Shown here: positions 53,112-62,401 of the stretch, piece after piece
Layout of the letters: each line of letters starts with the position of its first letter
Numbering within the stretch: the first letter of the stretch is position 1
NCBI GenBank assembly: GCA_034007745.1
Contig: JAVEQI010000013.1
Location: forward strand, 14,194 to 78,193
Source of the DNA: Desulforapulum sp034007745
Lineage (GTDB): Bacteria; Desulfobacterota; Desulfobacteria; Desulfobacterales; Desulfobacteraceae
Direction of reading: 5' to 3'
DNA: 64,000 bases
Position numbers and translations under genes: made by a program
Notes under the pieces: model-generated
The model's database searches: none
What the model saw: the letters and a program-made list of their open reading frames with translations, nothing else
What the model was told of the DNA's origin: nothing

Positions 53112-54797
53112 ATCAAGAAAGGCTTTTTCTGCCTCGGTCGTGCCGATAAGAATCAACTCTTCGTTCTTTTTTAAAGCAACCATAGGATCTGGACTGACAA
53201 TCATATCCCCCGACGACTTGATGGCGATCACCGAACAGCCGGTTCTCTGCCTGATGTGGCTTGCCACCAGATTTTTCCCCACAAGGGAGGCTGGCATGGG
53301 CCGTCTGAAGATGTTTAACCCTTCGGTAAACATGGAGATCTCGTCACTTTTCAGCACATTGATAATAGCGTTTGCCCCCATTGAAGCATAGGACAGAACC
53401 AGATCTGCCCCGGCCATGTGCAGCTTTGCAACGCTCCGCTCGTTGGTTGCCCGGCTGATAATCTGAACCTGGGGTCGCAGCTGACGGCAATAAAAAGCCA
53501 GGTAAATGTTCATGGCATCATTGTGGGTGGTTATGATGATGGTCCTTGCCTCCATCACTCCGGCACGTTCCAGGACCTTAATATCCGCAGCATCCCCTCG
53601 GATATATCCTTCCCCTTTACCCTCCGTAACAGCGGCACGCTTCTCAACGACCCTGTAGCTGATACCATGTTCTTCCAGCGTTTCAACAACAGCCACCCCC
53701 ACACGGCCCCCGCCAAGAACAAGAACCGGAGCATCCTTTGCATGCATTCCCTCTCGAATGGCATACCTATCCTCAAATCTGCCGAGTTGTCGTTCGGTTC
53801 CCACAAGCAGCAGCAGGGTAGTTGCGCTGATAACCGTCTCTGGCCGCGGCAAATGAAACATGCCCTTTTCCCAGAGTCCAACAACAGTGACCCCGGTCTT
53901 TTCACGCATCCCGATGTCAATCAGGTTTTTACCGCAAAGCCGGGTCTGGATCGCCGGAATCTCAGCAACGTGCAGCTTGTCAAAACTGATTACAAAATTC
54001 ACCGGCCTTCCCAGCCCGATCGTTCGACTGCCCAGTGCACGACCGAGCATTCTGGCAAATTGAAAGACGTGGATATTACCGGGAAACTGGAGAATATCCA
54101 GGGAATTTTCATGATTGGCACTGGTGACGATGGGAACGCTCCGGGAAGTTTCTCTGACGGTAAAGGCAACGGAGGTGTTGATCATGTCGTCACTTGTTGC
54201 CACAACCATGGCGGCATTTTCAACACGAAGGCGGTGGTAGGTTTCAGGATCATCCGGCTCACCCACAACGACCCTCAACCCTGCATCGTGGAGCTCCGCA
54301 GCCTGCTGCAGCTCAGCCACAATCAAAACATACTGAAAAGCTCTCCTTCTGAGCTTGGCAATCAGTTTTTCCGTTATGGGGTCGAGGCTTGTAATTATGA
54401 TGTGACCCGAAGTATTTTCCGGTAATTCCCTAGGAGTACGGCTCTTTGACTGTGCTTCCAGCCAGGGAGAATAAAAAAATTGAATAAAGGTGAACGGCAG
54501 CATTATCAAAAGCAGCATCACACCGGAACTGAGCACCACAATCGAAAAGAGCAATCCAAGATCCGTAGAAAAAGTGATATCACCAAACCCCAGGGTTGAC
54601 ATGACAGTAAGGGTCCAGTACAGACCAGTAACCCAGCTGTACTCCCTGCCTTCATAGAGCATGATCTTATGAAACAAAAGACTGTACAGAACAACAATGG
54701 TGAGAATAAAAGCTATGAACTTGGCCAGAAGGGTCAGGTTCTTTCTGGTGGTTTTATTCTGGAAAAAAAACAATAACTGGGAGGGTAAAAATTTCAT
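53103..54797 (-). CDS. Potassium channel with two RCK/TrkA domains
   Basis: This 564-residue protein has two membrane helices around a pore loop whose selectivity filter is TLGFGD (near residue 73), giving a two-helix K+ channel. Two TrkA-N (RCK) nucleotide-binding halves follow (HIIITSLDPITEKL near 130; VLVLGGGRVGVAVVETL near 345), each with a TrkA-C-like segment (DIGMREKTGVTVVGLWEKG; SHIRQRTGCSVIAIKSSGD). It should be a ligand-gated K+ (or Na+) channel at the inner membrane. Confidence 0.9.
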   Translation of the reverse strand: MKFLPSQLLFFFQNKTTRKNLTLLAKFIAFILTIVVLYSLLFHKIMLYEGREYSWVTGLYWTLTVMSTLGFGDITFSTDLGLLFSIVVLSSGVMLLLIMLPFTFIQFFYSPWLEAQSKSRTPRELPENTSGHIIITSLDPITEKLIAKLRRRAFQYVLIVAELQQAAELHDAGLRVVVGEPDDPETYHRLRVENAAMVVATSDDMINTSVAFTVRETSRSVPIVTSANHENSLDILQFPGNIHVFQFARMLGRALGSRTIGLGRPVNFVISFDKLHVAEIPAIQTRLCGKNLIDIGMREKTGVTVVGLWEKGMFHLPRPETVISATTLLLLVGTERQLGRFEDRYAIREGMHAKDAPVLVLGGGRVGVAVVETLEEHGISYRVVEKRAAVTEGKGEGYIRGDAADIKVLERAGVMEARTIIITTHNDAMNIYLAFYCRQLRPQVQIISRATNERSVAKLHMAGADLVLSYASMGANAIINVLKSDEISMFTEGLNIFRRPMPASLVGKNLVASHIRQRTGCSVIAIKSSGDMIVSPDPMVALKKNEELILIGTTEAEKAFLDLF

Positions 54798-55132
54798 GTC
54801 TTAGCTCTGATTAGGTCCATTAAATGCTCAAAGAAATAAAAAAACAAAGCTTAAAGAATCAGGCTCGAAACTTCCTGTATATCATATTTCCATCATTTTT
54901 AAAGACAAATCCAACAGTTTCAGCAATTCTAATTATGCAATGTCAGCGTTGGGGGCGGCGACCAGTATCGCCTTGCTGAAAATCCCCCGACTTTCTTCGT
55001 TCAGCAAGATGATACTGGCTGACGCCTAAAGAAGGAAGTCAAAATTAGAACTGCTGCAACAGTTTAAAATTTGCGTATGGCTTCCCAGTGCTTATTTTAA
55101 TTCTTAACTCCTTAACCTGAGAGGGGGAAAAT
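54798..55132. other. Intergenic region with inverted-repeat element
   Basis: These 335 bases separate the channel gene (minus) from selO (plus). Most of it is taken by the palindromic element 54912-55064; no gene is visible. Confidence 0.6.
54912..55064. repeat. About 153-bp nested imperfect palindrome
   Basis: The inner arms CCAGTATCGCCTTGCTGAA (54962-54980) and TTCAGCAAGATGATACTGG (55000-55018) pair with two mismatches. The outer arms AACAGTTTCAGCAATTCTAA and TTAGAACTGCTGCAACAG pair imperfectly. It is a likely non-autonomous mobile palindrome. Confidence 0.75.
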
Positions 55133-56737
55133 ATGGAGACAGACAAAGGATTAAATGGGCAGAATGGGCTTGAATCGCTGACCTTTGACAACAGCTTTAT
55201 CAACCATCTTCCCTGTGATATAGAAACCGAAAACTATCGCCGCCAGGTCAAGAATGCAAACTACTCGATTGTCCATCCTGCCAGGGTTAAAAATCCCGGG
55301 CTGGGGGCAGCATCACGGGAGGCAGCCGATCTCATAGATCTTTCCATGGACGACGTAAATTCGCCTGAATTTCTTGAGGTCTTTTCCGGGAACCGCCTTG
55401 TTCCAGGCATGCAGCCCTTTGCAACCTGCTACGGAGGTCATCAGTTCGGCAACTGGGCAGGACAGCTTGGCGACGGCAGAGCGATCAATTTAGGAGAGAT
55501 CATCAACCGCAGGGGGCAGCGTTGGGCCATCCAGCTCAAGGGAGCAGGCCCCACCCCATACTCGCGCAGCGCAGACGGCCTGGCCGTCTTGAGATCTTCG
55601 GTGCGGGAATTTTTATGCAGCGAGGCCATGTTTCACCTGGGAGTGCCCACAACCCGGGCCTTGAGCCTGATCACCACCGGGGAAAAGGTCATGAGGGACA
55701 TGTTCTACGACGGCAATCCAAAAATGGAACCGGGAGCCGTTGTCACCCGGTTGTCACCGAGCTTCACCCGATTCGGCAGCTTCCAGATCCACACCGCAAG
55801 AAACGAGATCGATCTTTTAAAACAGCTTATGGATTACACCATCAAGACCGATTTTCCAGACCTTGGGGCTCCGTCACCCGGTGTTTACCTTGAGTGGTTC
55901 AACAAAGTGTGCGAGGCAACGGCAGACATGATCGTTCACTGGATGCGGGTGGGTTTTGTCCATGGGGTGATGAACACGGACAACATGTCCATACTCGGTT
56001 TGACCATTGACTATGGACCCTACGGGTGGCTCGAGGATTACGATCCAAACTGGACCCCCAACACCACGGACGCCCAGGGTCGACGCTACAGCTTTGGAAA
56101 CCAGCCCGGCATTGCCCTGTGGAACCTTGCCCAGCTGGCCCAGGCCATCCAGCCCGTTGTCAACGACAATGATGCTCTGGAAGAATCCCTGAAAACTTAC
56201 AGCACCTTTTTTCAGGACAAATGGAACTCCATGATGGCTGAAAAACTGGGGCTGGACCGGTTCAGGCCAGGAACAGATGAAAGGTTGATCACAGAGCTTC
56301 TCCAGGTGTTAGCCCTTGTTGAGACTGACATGACCCTTTTTTTCCGCAACCTCGCAGCGGTTGACCCTGACCGTCAAACCCCATCCAGGGATCTTACAGA
56401 CGCCTATTATAGACCCGAGCAGCTCACAGAAACCTATGTGGACCAACTCGACAGCTGGATCAAGCTCTATGGACAGAGACTAAAAACCGACACCCATGAT
56501 CCAGGAACAAGACAAGAACGGATGAACCGGGTCAATCCAAAGTATGTGCTCAGAAACTACCTTGCCCAGCTGGCCATTGATAAGGCAGAACAGGGCGACT
56601 TTTCCGGAGTCACCGAGCTTCTCCAGGTGATGCGCAACCCCTATGACGACCAGCCGGGCAACGAACGGTTTGCCAAAAAACGACCGGAGTGGGCAAGGAA
56701 TCGACCCGGCTGTTCCATGCTTTCCTGCAGCTCCTAA
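55133..56737 (+). CDS. selO: Protein adenylyltransferase SelO (YdiU family)
   Basis: This 534-residue pseudokinase-fold enzyme AMPylates protein hydroxyls. Conserved segments are GGHQFGNWAGQLGDGRA (glycine-rich loop), QLKGAGPTPYSR (Lys), REFLCSEAMF, GVMNTDNMSILG (catalytic loop) and TIDYGPYG (metal-binding Asp). The C-terminus PGCSMLSCSS has cysteine where some homologues carry selenocysteine. It is linked to redox stress and S-glutathionylation control in known members. It starts with GAGAGGGGG upstream. Confidence 0.93.
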   Translation: METDKGLNGQNGLESLTFDNSFINHLPCDIETENYRRQVKNANYSIVHPARVKNPGLGAASREAADLIDLSMDDVNSPEFLEVFSGNRLVPGMQPFATCYGGHQFGNWAGQLGDGRAINLGEIINRRGQRWAIQLKGAGPTPYSRSADGLAVLRSSVREFLCSEAMFHLGVPTTRALSLITTGEKVMRDMFYDGNPKMEPGAVVTRLSPSFTRFGSFQIHTARNEIDLLKQLMDYTIKTDFPDLGAPSPGVYLEWFNKVCEATADMIVHWMRVGFVHGVMNTDNMSILGLTIDYGPYGWLEDYDPNWTPNTTDAQGRRYSFGNQPGIALWNLAQLAQAIQPVVNDNDALEESLKTYSTFFQDKWNSMMAEKLGLDRFRPGTDERLITELLQVLALVETDMTLFFRNLAAVDPDRQTPSRDLTDAYYRPEQLTETYVDQLDSWIKLYGQRLKTDTHDPGTRQERMNRVNPKYVLRNYLAQLAIDKAEQGDFSGVTELLQVMRNPYDDQPGNERFAKKRPEWARNRPGCSMLSCSS

Positions 56738-56833
56738 TATCAAACTACTGCCCAGACTGATGATAGATTGACAAAATGCCCTGCACCTTCTACAAATAAT
56801 TATTTTAATGTTCAGACCTAAAGGATTAAACCA

Positions 56834-57544
56834 ATGGCCCTGCCCTGGAAAGTTGTTGATAAATTTACCACCGGAGATGAAGGCGTTCTTGAACTTCGCC
56901 AAAGGGGAAAAAAGGATTTTCTCATCACGGTTGGCTCCCAGGTGCTTATGAACTCCATGGCCCAGCGATCCGAAATCGCCCTGGGCGAACTCGGGGCAGC
57001 TGGCCTTAAGGACCACCCGGCCCCAAGGGTACTTGTGGGAGGCCTTGGCATGGGCATCACCCTCAGAGCCGTTCTTAACACACTGCCTGCAACGGCGGAG
57101 ATCGTGGTGTTTGAAATCAATCCCCATATTCTCACCTGGTGCCAAGGCCCCCTGGCAGAGCTGACCGACGGCGCTGCAGCAGATTCCAGGGTTAAGGTCA
57201 AAATTGATGACGTTGCCAAAGGTATACAAGAGGCATCCAAGGGAGATTCAAACCACCGGTTTGACGCCATTATCCTGGATCTCTACCGGGGACCCCATCC
57301 CAAAACTGATAAAAAGAACGATCCCTTTTACGGCTCCCGGGCCATCGAGCAATCGTTCAAAGCCCTGAATCCCGGGGGAACCCTTGCAGTATGGGGGGAA
57401 AACCACGATGAGGGCTTCATCCAGAGACTCGGCCATGGAGGTTTTTCAGTCGAATTTAAACGGGTTGGCAAGGGCGGTTATTGCCACGCTGTTTTCCTGG
57501 CCTCAAAAAGGCAAGGACCGCAAATTAAAACCCCGGGAGCTTGA
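56834..57544 (+). CDS. Spermidine-synthase-like protein
   Basis: This 236-residue class I methyltransferase-fold protein has VLVGGLGMGITLRAVL (SAM/dcSAM-binding), EIVVFEINPHIL, and FDAIILDLYRGPH as the acidic segment. It resembles SpeE-like aminopropyltransferases but lacks the full N-terminal beta domain, so the substrate is uncertain; it may be a spermidine-synthase-like methyltransferase. The end overlaps a broken minus-strand frame. Confidence 0.75.
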   Translation: MALPWKVVDKFTTGDEGVLELRQRGKKDFLITVGSQVLMNSMAQRSEIALGELGAAGLKDHPAPRVLVGGLGMGITLRAVLNTLPATAEIVVFEINPHILTWCQGPLAELTDGAAADSRVKVKIDDVAKGIQEASKGDSNHRFDAIILDLYRGPHPKTDKKNDPFYGSRAIEQSFKALNPGGTLAVWGENHDEGFIQRLGHGGFSVEFKRVGKGGYCHAVFLASKRQGPQIKTPGA

Positions 57545-57724
57545 ACTTCATTGTGACCTCTCCGGTCTGCCGGTCAATGGAGATCATTTTCTCCTGACCA
57601 TGGGCGTTGTCCATTTTGTAAACTCATAGACCAAATTTTGGCGTTTCTTGACGGCCACCTTGCCGGACAGCTCCCCAAACTTTAGACCCATGCCGGAAAG
57701 GTGCCTTGTGATGAGAAATATCAT
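57525..57724 (-). pseudogene. Frameshifted small gene remnant
   Basis: On the minus strand, ATG at 57724 opens a frame ending ...KKRQNLVYEFTK; the continuation that reads sensibly (MDNAHGQEKMISIDRQTGEV...) is in another frame and stops at 57525. A one-base shift around 57615 in an AAAA run would join them into about 66 residues. It may be a real small gene broken by mutation or by a sequencing error. The family is not recognised. Confidence 0.35.
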
Positions 57725-57778
57725 GGTGGTCCAAATCTTTCTTTTCTGAAAGATCTGTAAGCGATAGGAGAACTTTTT

Positions 57779-58657
57779 TCACAAGGAGGTCCTCTGAAAG
57801 ACGTTTGACAGTGCTTCTACTCCATATTCACTGATGGCATTCTCGATGGTTTCGATCATTCGGTCAGTATCTTTCGAGATTACGCCTCTTATTGGAACCA
57901 CATTTGTAGGATGTATCCCGTAAAAAGGAACGTTTTTTAGGTTTATGCCTCTGATGAGTTCTTTTTCTTCTTCAAGAATTTCTAATTCCGTTGGATGCAG
58001 AAAATCGCCTTTTTGAATTGCTGCATGAAGTTCGGTACCCTCAAACACGGCGAGAGTTCCTGCCCAAATGAGCTTTGGTTTGGTTTGATTAAGAAAGTAA
58101 GCTGTGTGCTGTGCATTCTCAATACCATTGCCACTTCCGGCTACCCCAAGCATGAGGAGGGCCATGTGATTTATTCCTGCTTCATTTAACCTGTAGAGCT
58201 GCTTTCGGGCCTCATTTACGGTGTTGCCTTTATTGATCTCCTGCAATACCTTGTCCCAGCCGGACTCTATACCCATATACAGGTCATTGATCCCCGCCTT
58301 TTTCAGCGTTTGCAGGTCTTTATTACTCTTGTGCTTGATATTGTTGATAGAAGCGTACATCGTAATGGTATGGCATTCCGGAAAATGATTCCGAATGGTT
58401 CCGGCTATTTCCAGGAGTTTTTTTGCAGGCAGGACAAAGGCATCCCCGTTGACAAGAAAGATGCGTTCAGCCCTCCTGTATATCTGGCGTGCCTCTCTCA
58501 GGTCCTTTTCGATCTGCTCCAGGTCAATAATGCGAAACTTCACATCGCGGTACATGTTACAGTAGGTGCATTTGTTGTGTGCACAGCCGACAGTTACCTG
58601 TAATAACATAGTATCTGCTTCAACCGGCGGTCTGTATGTGGTTCCTTCGAATTGCAT
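57779..58657 (-). CDS. Radical SAM protein
   Basis: This 292-residue enzyme has the cluster motif CAHNKCTYC (C-x4-C-x2-C, near residue 30), followed by NMYRDVKF, and later GIESGWDKVLQEINKGN of the radical SAM barrel. The family includes uncharacterised YgiQ/coproporphyrinogen-oxidase-like proteins with this spacing. The substrate is unknown. It stands alone on the minus strand. Confidence 0.85.
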   Translation of the reverse strand: MQFEGTTYRPPVEADTMLLQVTVGCAHNKCTYCNMYRDVKFRIIDLEQIEKDLREARQIYRRAERIFLVNGDAFVLPAKKLLEIAGTIRNHFPECHTITMYASINNIKHKSNKDLQTLKKAGINDLYMGIESGWDKVLQEINKGNTVNEARKQLYRLNEAGINHMALLMLGVAGSGNGIENAQHTAYFLNQTKPKLIWAGTLAVFEGTELHAAIQKGDFLHPTELEILEEEKELIRGINLKNVPFYGIHPTNVVPIRGVISKDTDRMIETIENAISEYGVEALSNVFQRTSL

Positions 58658-58779
58658 AGCTAATAACCCATTGTCCTCTATTGCCTAACGATGAATTATA
58701 ACCTAACCATATCATGGTTAATTGTATCCTTTTAAAGAATATCATACAATTGCGACGCAGCCGCCTAACTTTGGACATT

Positions 58780-58908
58780 TGCGGCTTGTCCGTCATCATG
58801 TCCGTTGTTGAGATATTTTTGAGAAAGGGTCAAATGTAGGCTTGACCACATTTGCATTTGTATCCCGATTGAAATCTATAATGCAAGAATCAAGGTTTGA
58901 CCCCATAA
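58780..58908. repeat. Possible REP-like remnant
   Basis: Downstream of the SEC-C gene, GGGTCAAATGTAGGCTTGAC and AATCAAGGTTTGACCCC form a loosely symmetric pair with a spacer of some 50 bases. It resembles the short palindromic tags found beside REP-associated transposases. No transposase is present. Confidence 0.3.
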
Positions 58909-61362
58909 TCAGGTCGTCAACCGGTATTGCCTCTCTATTATGGTGGCCAGATCCGGACCCTTCCAATAGGGGCTTATCCATCTTGGACGTTGGTCCTTCC
59001 ACTTGGGATTTGCCCGGCGCCAATGTCCGCGAACCATGAATTTGACCATGAGTGTGCGGCCGGAATCACTTTTTTCAACGGCCTGCAACTCTTTGACATG
59101 GGAAATGTTAATTTTTCCGGGAAGATAAATCACTTCCTGGGAAGATAAATATTCAATATCCACCCCCTCCGGGACAGCCTGCCGCCCGGATTTGACCAAC
59201 GGGCTTGGCCGGGTTTCGGTAACCACATCTGCGCTGGTGGTATAAAGGATGGCATTGATCACCAGGTGAAGCATCCGCCCCATCAATTCCGATTTAAGCA
59301 CCGGGTCCGGCCGTTTTGCGACCCCACCCTCGCAATGTCCTGCCAGGATCTGATCTAAATTGTCGTGGGGGTCAATTTCCAACTCCCGCACCAGTAAATA
59401 CGGCCACTGCTCGATAAACGCATCAAAAACAAAAGCAATCTTCACCCGCCTTGGACCGCCGGGCCGCCCGGCCTGTGTCACATATACCGTCAGTATCTGA
59501 AGTTTTCGCCCGCCCATGGTGCAGTCCGGTATGTTTGACAGCATTCTCTCGGCAATTTCAAGGGTGAACCGGTCTGTAAACACAAAGGCAAAAGAGGCAT
59601 AGGGCAATTTCAGCATATCCCCTAGAAGATCCAGTTCGGTATGCCCGAGCATGTATGAAAGGGTGTCTTCAATCCAAAAAGTCTTTCGAAGATGCAATTC
59701 GTAATTGATCATATACTCCAGGTGACTTGCCAGCAGGCGCCCCTGTTCCCAAGCCGCATCTTTATCCATGCCCTCTTGAACGGCCCTATCGGTATGGTTC
59801 CGGACAAAGCGCTGAAAATCAAGGTTGTCTTCAAGTTCCCCATACTCCAGGGTCATGCCATCATGGAAACCTTCCCAGTTCCGATACCCGGCCGCTATTT
59901 TCCGGGCCACCTCCTCTATCCCGCCGACCATACGCTCCATGGCTTCAGCACCTGTAAGGGCCGGATGGCTGCAGTCACGAAAATCCGGATTCTCTTTTTC
60001 CAGGCCCAACTCACCCCACATCCATGACGGATCAAACCCGGGCCTACCCTCTGCCAACTCGGTTTCATACATATGCTCAAGGTCCTTAAGCATTTCTATC
60101 ATCCGCGGCTTAAGCCTTGTGGTCCGGGCGGCCTGGCGGGGCGTAAGGCCATCAAGCATGGGAATGTCCATGTCCAGCCATTTTTTGTAATACTTCTTTT
60201 GTTCTTTTTGCAGGGCCTGATCCAGTTGTTCCCTGTCAGCCGGCGACAAACCTTCAAGGCCTTTGTCCGGTTCCGAAGGATTGGATTTCAGCTCCTCCAT
60301 GGCTTTTTCCAGGCTGGTGTATTCGGTAAGCCTGTGCCGGGCAAGCCCCTTGGCAATCCTGTTGATTTTTGTTTTTCCCTTTTCAACCCACTCTCTGGAA
60401 GTAGTCTCCAGAATCAAACGCCGGCCGTCCAGGCGGAAAAAACCGTAAATTCCCTTTTTGCCGTCTTTCGGTTTTGACAGCCAGGTCCAGTTCAACCCCT
60501 CGGAATGGCGTTCAAGATCCTTTTGTGAATCAAGCACCGCCTTGAGTGCATCTGAATCATCCACATCAAACCAGGCTTTGGAAATCACCATTTCATTGCC
60601 GTCAAAGGTTTTCACACTGGGAATGGAGCCGGTATAAGGTGCAAGCCACATCTGATGATAATCCGGAGGCATCTCCTTGAAAAATTCCGAATCAGGACTC
60701 CCCGGACTCTCCTGAATAAATGCCTCATGGGCGAATTGTATCCGGTTTACAACCTGCTCTCGATGCATACGCCCGAACAGGTAAAGCCCCCCGTCGATCT
60801 CCGGCCAGCCGGACGCCCCCACCGGCATTATCCGCGCCGCCATAATGTCATGGCGTTTCATCTGCTTTGATCCTGCGATCTCCCTGACCTCCATCACCGC
60901 ACCCCGGACTAAATCCTTCAGGGTCACCGACTTTCCCGGAAAAACCTTAACCGCCTCGTACAGCCGCACACAGGATCTTGAGGCCATATTCAAAAAACTT
61001 AGTTCCCCCTTTGTCAGATCAGGTTCTGTATCAATAAAGTAATGATATAAAGTCCGATCTATGTCGATTTGAAAATCAAAGTAAAACCAGAAATCAAACA
61101 TGAACTGGCTCATTTCATTAAGCAATTCGTCTTCTTCAAAACCGGGAATTTTTTCATCCAGATCATCCCAAAACAGGTCCATGGCCTCAAGCTCAAAATC
61201 GCCCCAGCCTCCGTCAACCACAAAATCTGCCATCTTCATTAGGGCCGACGCTCTTTCTTCCGCCGTATATGCCTGCAATCCGCCGCCGTCCGAAAGACAG
61301 CATTTCTTATATTTACGCCCGCTTCCGCAGGGACATGGATCGTTTCTTCCGATTTTTTTCAT
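58909..61362 (-). CDS. Large SEC-C motif protein
   Basis: This 817-residue protein begins with a SEC-C zinc motif (GRNDPCPCGSGRKYKKCC, residues 4-21), as at the end of SecA. The rest has no recognised enzyme domain. A stretch near 405-440 (TPRQAARTTRLKPRMIEML) resembles the short DUF2384/antitoxin-like helix set, and the C-terminal part is beta/alpha mixed with VTQAGRPGGPRR. No signal or membrane segment is present. It is next to transposon remnants at 61384-62189, so it may be an acquired gene. Function unknown. Confidence 0.75.
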   Translation of the reverse strand: MKKIGRNDPCPCGSGRKYKKCCLSDGGGLQAYTAEERASALMKMADFVVDGGWGDFELEAMDLFWDDLDEKIPGFEEDELLNEMSQFMFDFWFYFDFQIDIDRTLYHYFIDTEPDLTKGELSFLNMASRSCVRLYEAVKVFPGKSVTLKDLVRGAVMEVREIAGSKQMKRHDIMAARIMPVGASGWPEIDGGLYLFGRMHREQVVNRIQFAHEAFIQESPGSPDSEFFKEMPPDYHQMWLAPYTGSIPSVKTFDGNEMVISKAWFDVDDSDALKAVLDSQKDLERHSEGLNWTWLSKPKDGKKGIYGFFRLDGRRLILETTSREWVEKGKTKINRIAKGLARHRLTEYTSLEKAMEELKSNPSEPDKGLEGLSPADREQLDQALQKEQKKYYKKWLDMDIPMLDGLTPRQAARTTRLKPRMIEMLKDLEHMYETELAEGRPGFDPSWMWGELGLEKENPDFRDCSHPALTGAEAMERMVGGIEEVARKIAAGYRNWEGFHDGMTLEYGELEDNLDFQRFVRNHTDRAVQEGMDKDAAWEQGRLLASHLEYMINYELHLRKTFWIEDTLSYMLGHTELDLLGDMLKLPYASFAFVFTDRFTLEIAERMLSNIPDCTMGGRKLQILTVYVTQAGRPGGPRRVKIAFVFDAFIEQWPYLLVRELEIDPHDNLDQILAGHCEGGVAKRPDPVLKSELMGRMLHLVINAILYTTSADVVTETRPSPLVKSGRQAVPEGVDIEYLSSQEVIYLPGKINISHVKELQAVEKSDSGRTLMVKFMVRGHWRRANPKWKDQRPRWISPYWKGPDLATIIERQYRLTT

Positions 61363-61383
61363 AGTTCTATCTTCCTGGATATT

Positions 61384-61761
61384 TTATTTTTTTCCCTTGC
61401 CTGAATCATTTTTAATCCCATGAACTGTTTTCCACATTTGCGGGAACTCTATTTCCTTGGGATTTCCGCCCCAGATCATGACCTGTAAATCCCTGGGCAT
61501 TATTTGAACAATTTCCGTATCACTCGGCCACCATGTCAACGACCCTTCAGAAAATCTTTTTATACACTATTGGAAACCTTGCCCATCATATGACAATATC
61601 CCAATATGATGAAAATTTTCGTCCCTGAAAACAAATATATCGCCAGAAAAAGGATTAACCCCACACATCTTACAAGCTGCAATCACATCATCTAAAGCTT
61701 CATTGGCGCAGATGATTTTAGGAACAACAAAAATGGTTGCATTGGATGGAATTTGAATCAT
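61384..61761 (-). pseudogene. IS66-family TnpB, interrupted by a stop codon
   Basis: The frame from ATG 61761 encodes IQIPSNATIFVV...NPFSGDIFVFRDENFHH and ILSYDGQGF, the conserved core of the IS66 accessory protein TnpB. After DGQGFQ comes a TAG (61567-61569), but the same frame continues with CIKRFSEGSLTWWPSDTE to a TAA at 61384, matching the expected KRxExGxxxWP tail. So the gene is a pseudogene with one internal amber stop. It overlaps the upstream frame by four bases (ATGA), as IS66 genes do. Confidence 0.75.
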
Positions 61762-62189
61762 AATACCTCATGTGGTTTCTGATGTTCGGATTTAAACTTT
61801 AAATCTTCCTTCAGGCATTCGACAATGTGGAGCCAGCACTCATGATAGACTTTATCATGAATTTTATACATTTCAAAGGATGTAACACAATTTTGCCCTA
61901 CCGGTCGGCCAAAGCTGAGAAAGTGGTATTCTTTAACAAGATAGTTGAAGATTTTTTCATTATCAGCAGAGCTTTTGGCATCAATGATTTTAATGGGCTG
62001 TAAAGCTGAAAGTTTGCGACAAACCATGTCTTTTAGTTGACCGTCAGGATGTCGCCAATCCCACAATTCACATACTTCCCGGAATAAACGAGATCTGTTC
62101 CATGATGGATTACCATCAAGAAGCAATCGGATTTCCACGACGTCCATTTCTGTTAAAAAACGTCCTTGTAATTTTAACGGCCAGTTCAT
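61758..62189 (-). pseudogene. Transposon-associated gene remnant, DUF4338-like N-terminus
   Basis: This 143-residue frame starts MNWPLKLQGRFL, then NPSWNRSRLFREVCELWDW and GQLKDMVCRKLSAL. That resembles the start of DUF4338 proteins carried by some transposons and related to DruA. The next part (NYLVKEYHFLSFGRPVGQN) still fits, then the sequence diverges. It is far shorter than the family (over 250 residues), so it is probably truncated or chimeric. It is translationally coupled to the IS66 TnpB remnant. Confidence 0.5.
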
Positions 62190-62401
62190 GGCTTTGAACT
62201 ATATACATTCATGGCAGTTGAGACCGGAACTTTATGGAAAACTTTTCACTTTTCCGTGTTGCACCCGGGTGTCTTTATTTCTCGGTTCAGCCTTCTATTT
62301 AATCGATGATATTTTTCTTCCATACAGTTATTATCGGGTTCGTGATATGTAAAAAAACAGCATCAAAAAAGTTTGAATTTTACCGTAAGAGGACATACAA
62401 A

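Noticed and set aside
61758..62189. Complete Druantia-type defence gene
   Set aside because: Only a short N-terminal resemblance to DUF4338 is visible, it is coupled to an IS66 remnant, and no other Druantia genes are present.
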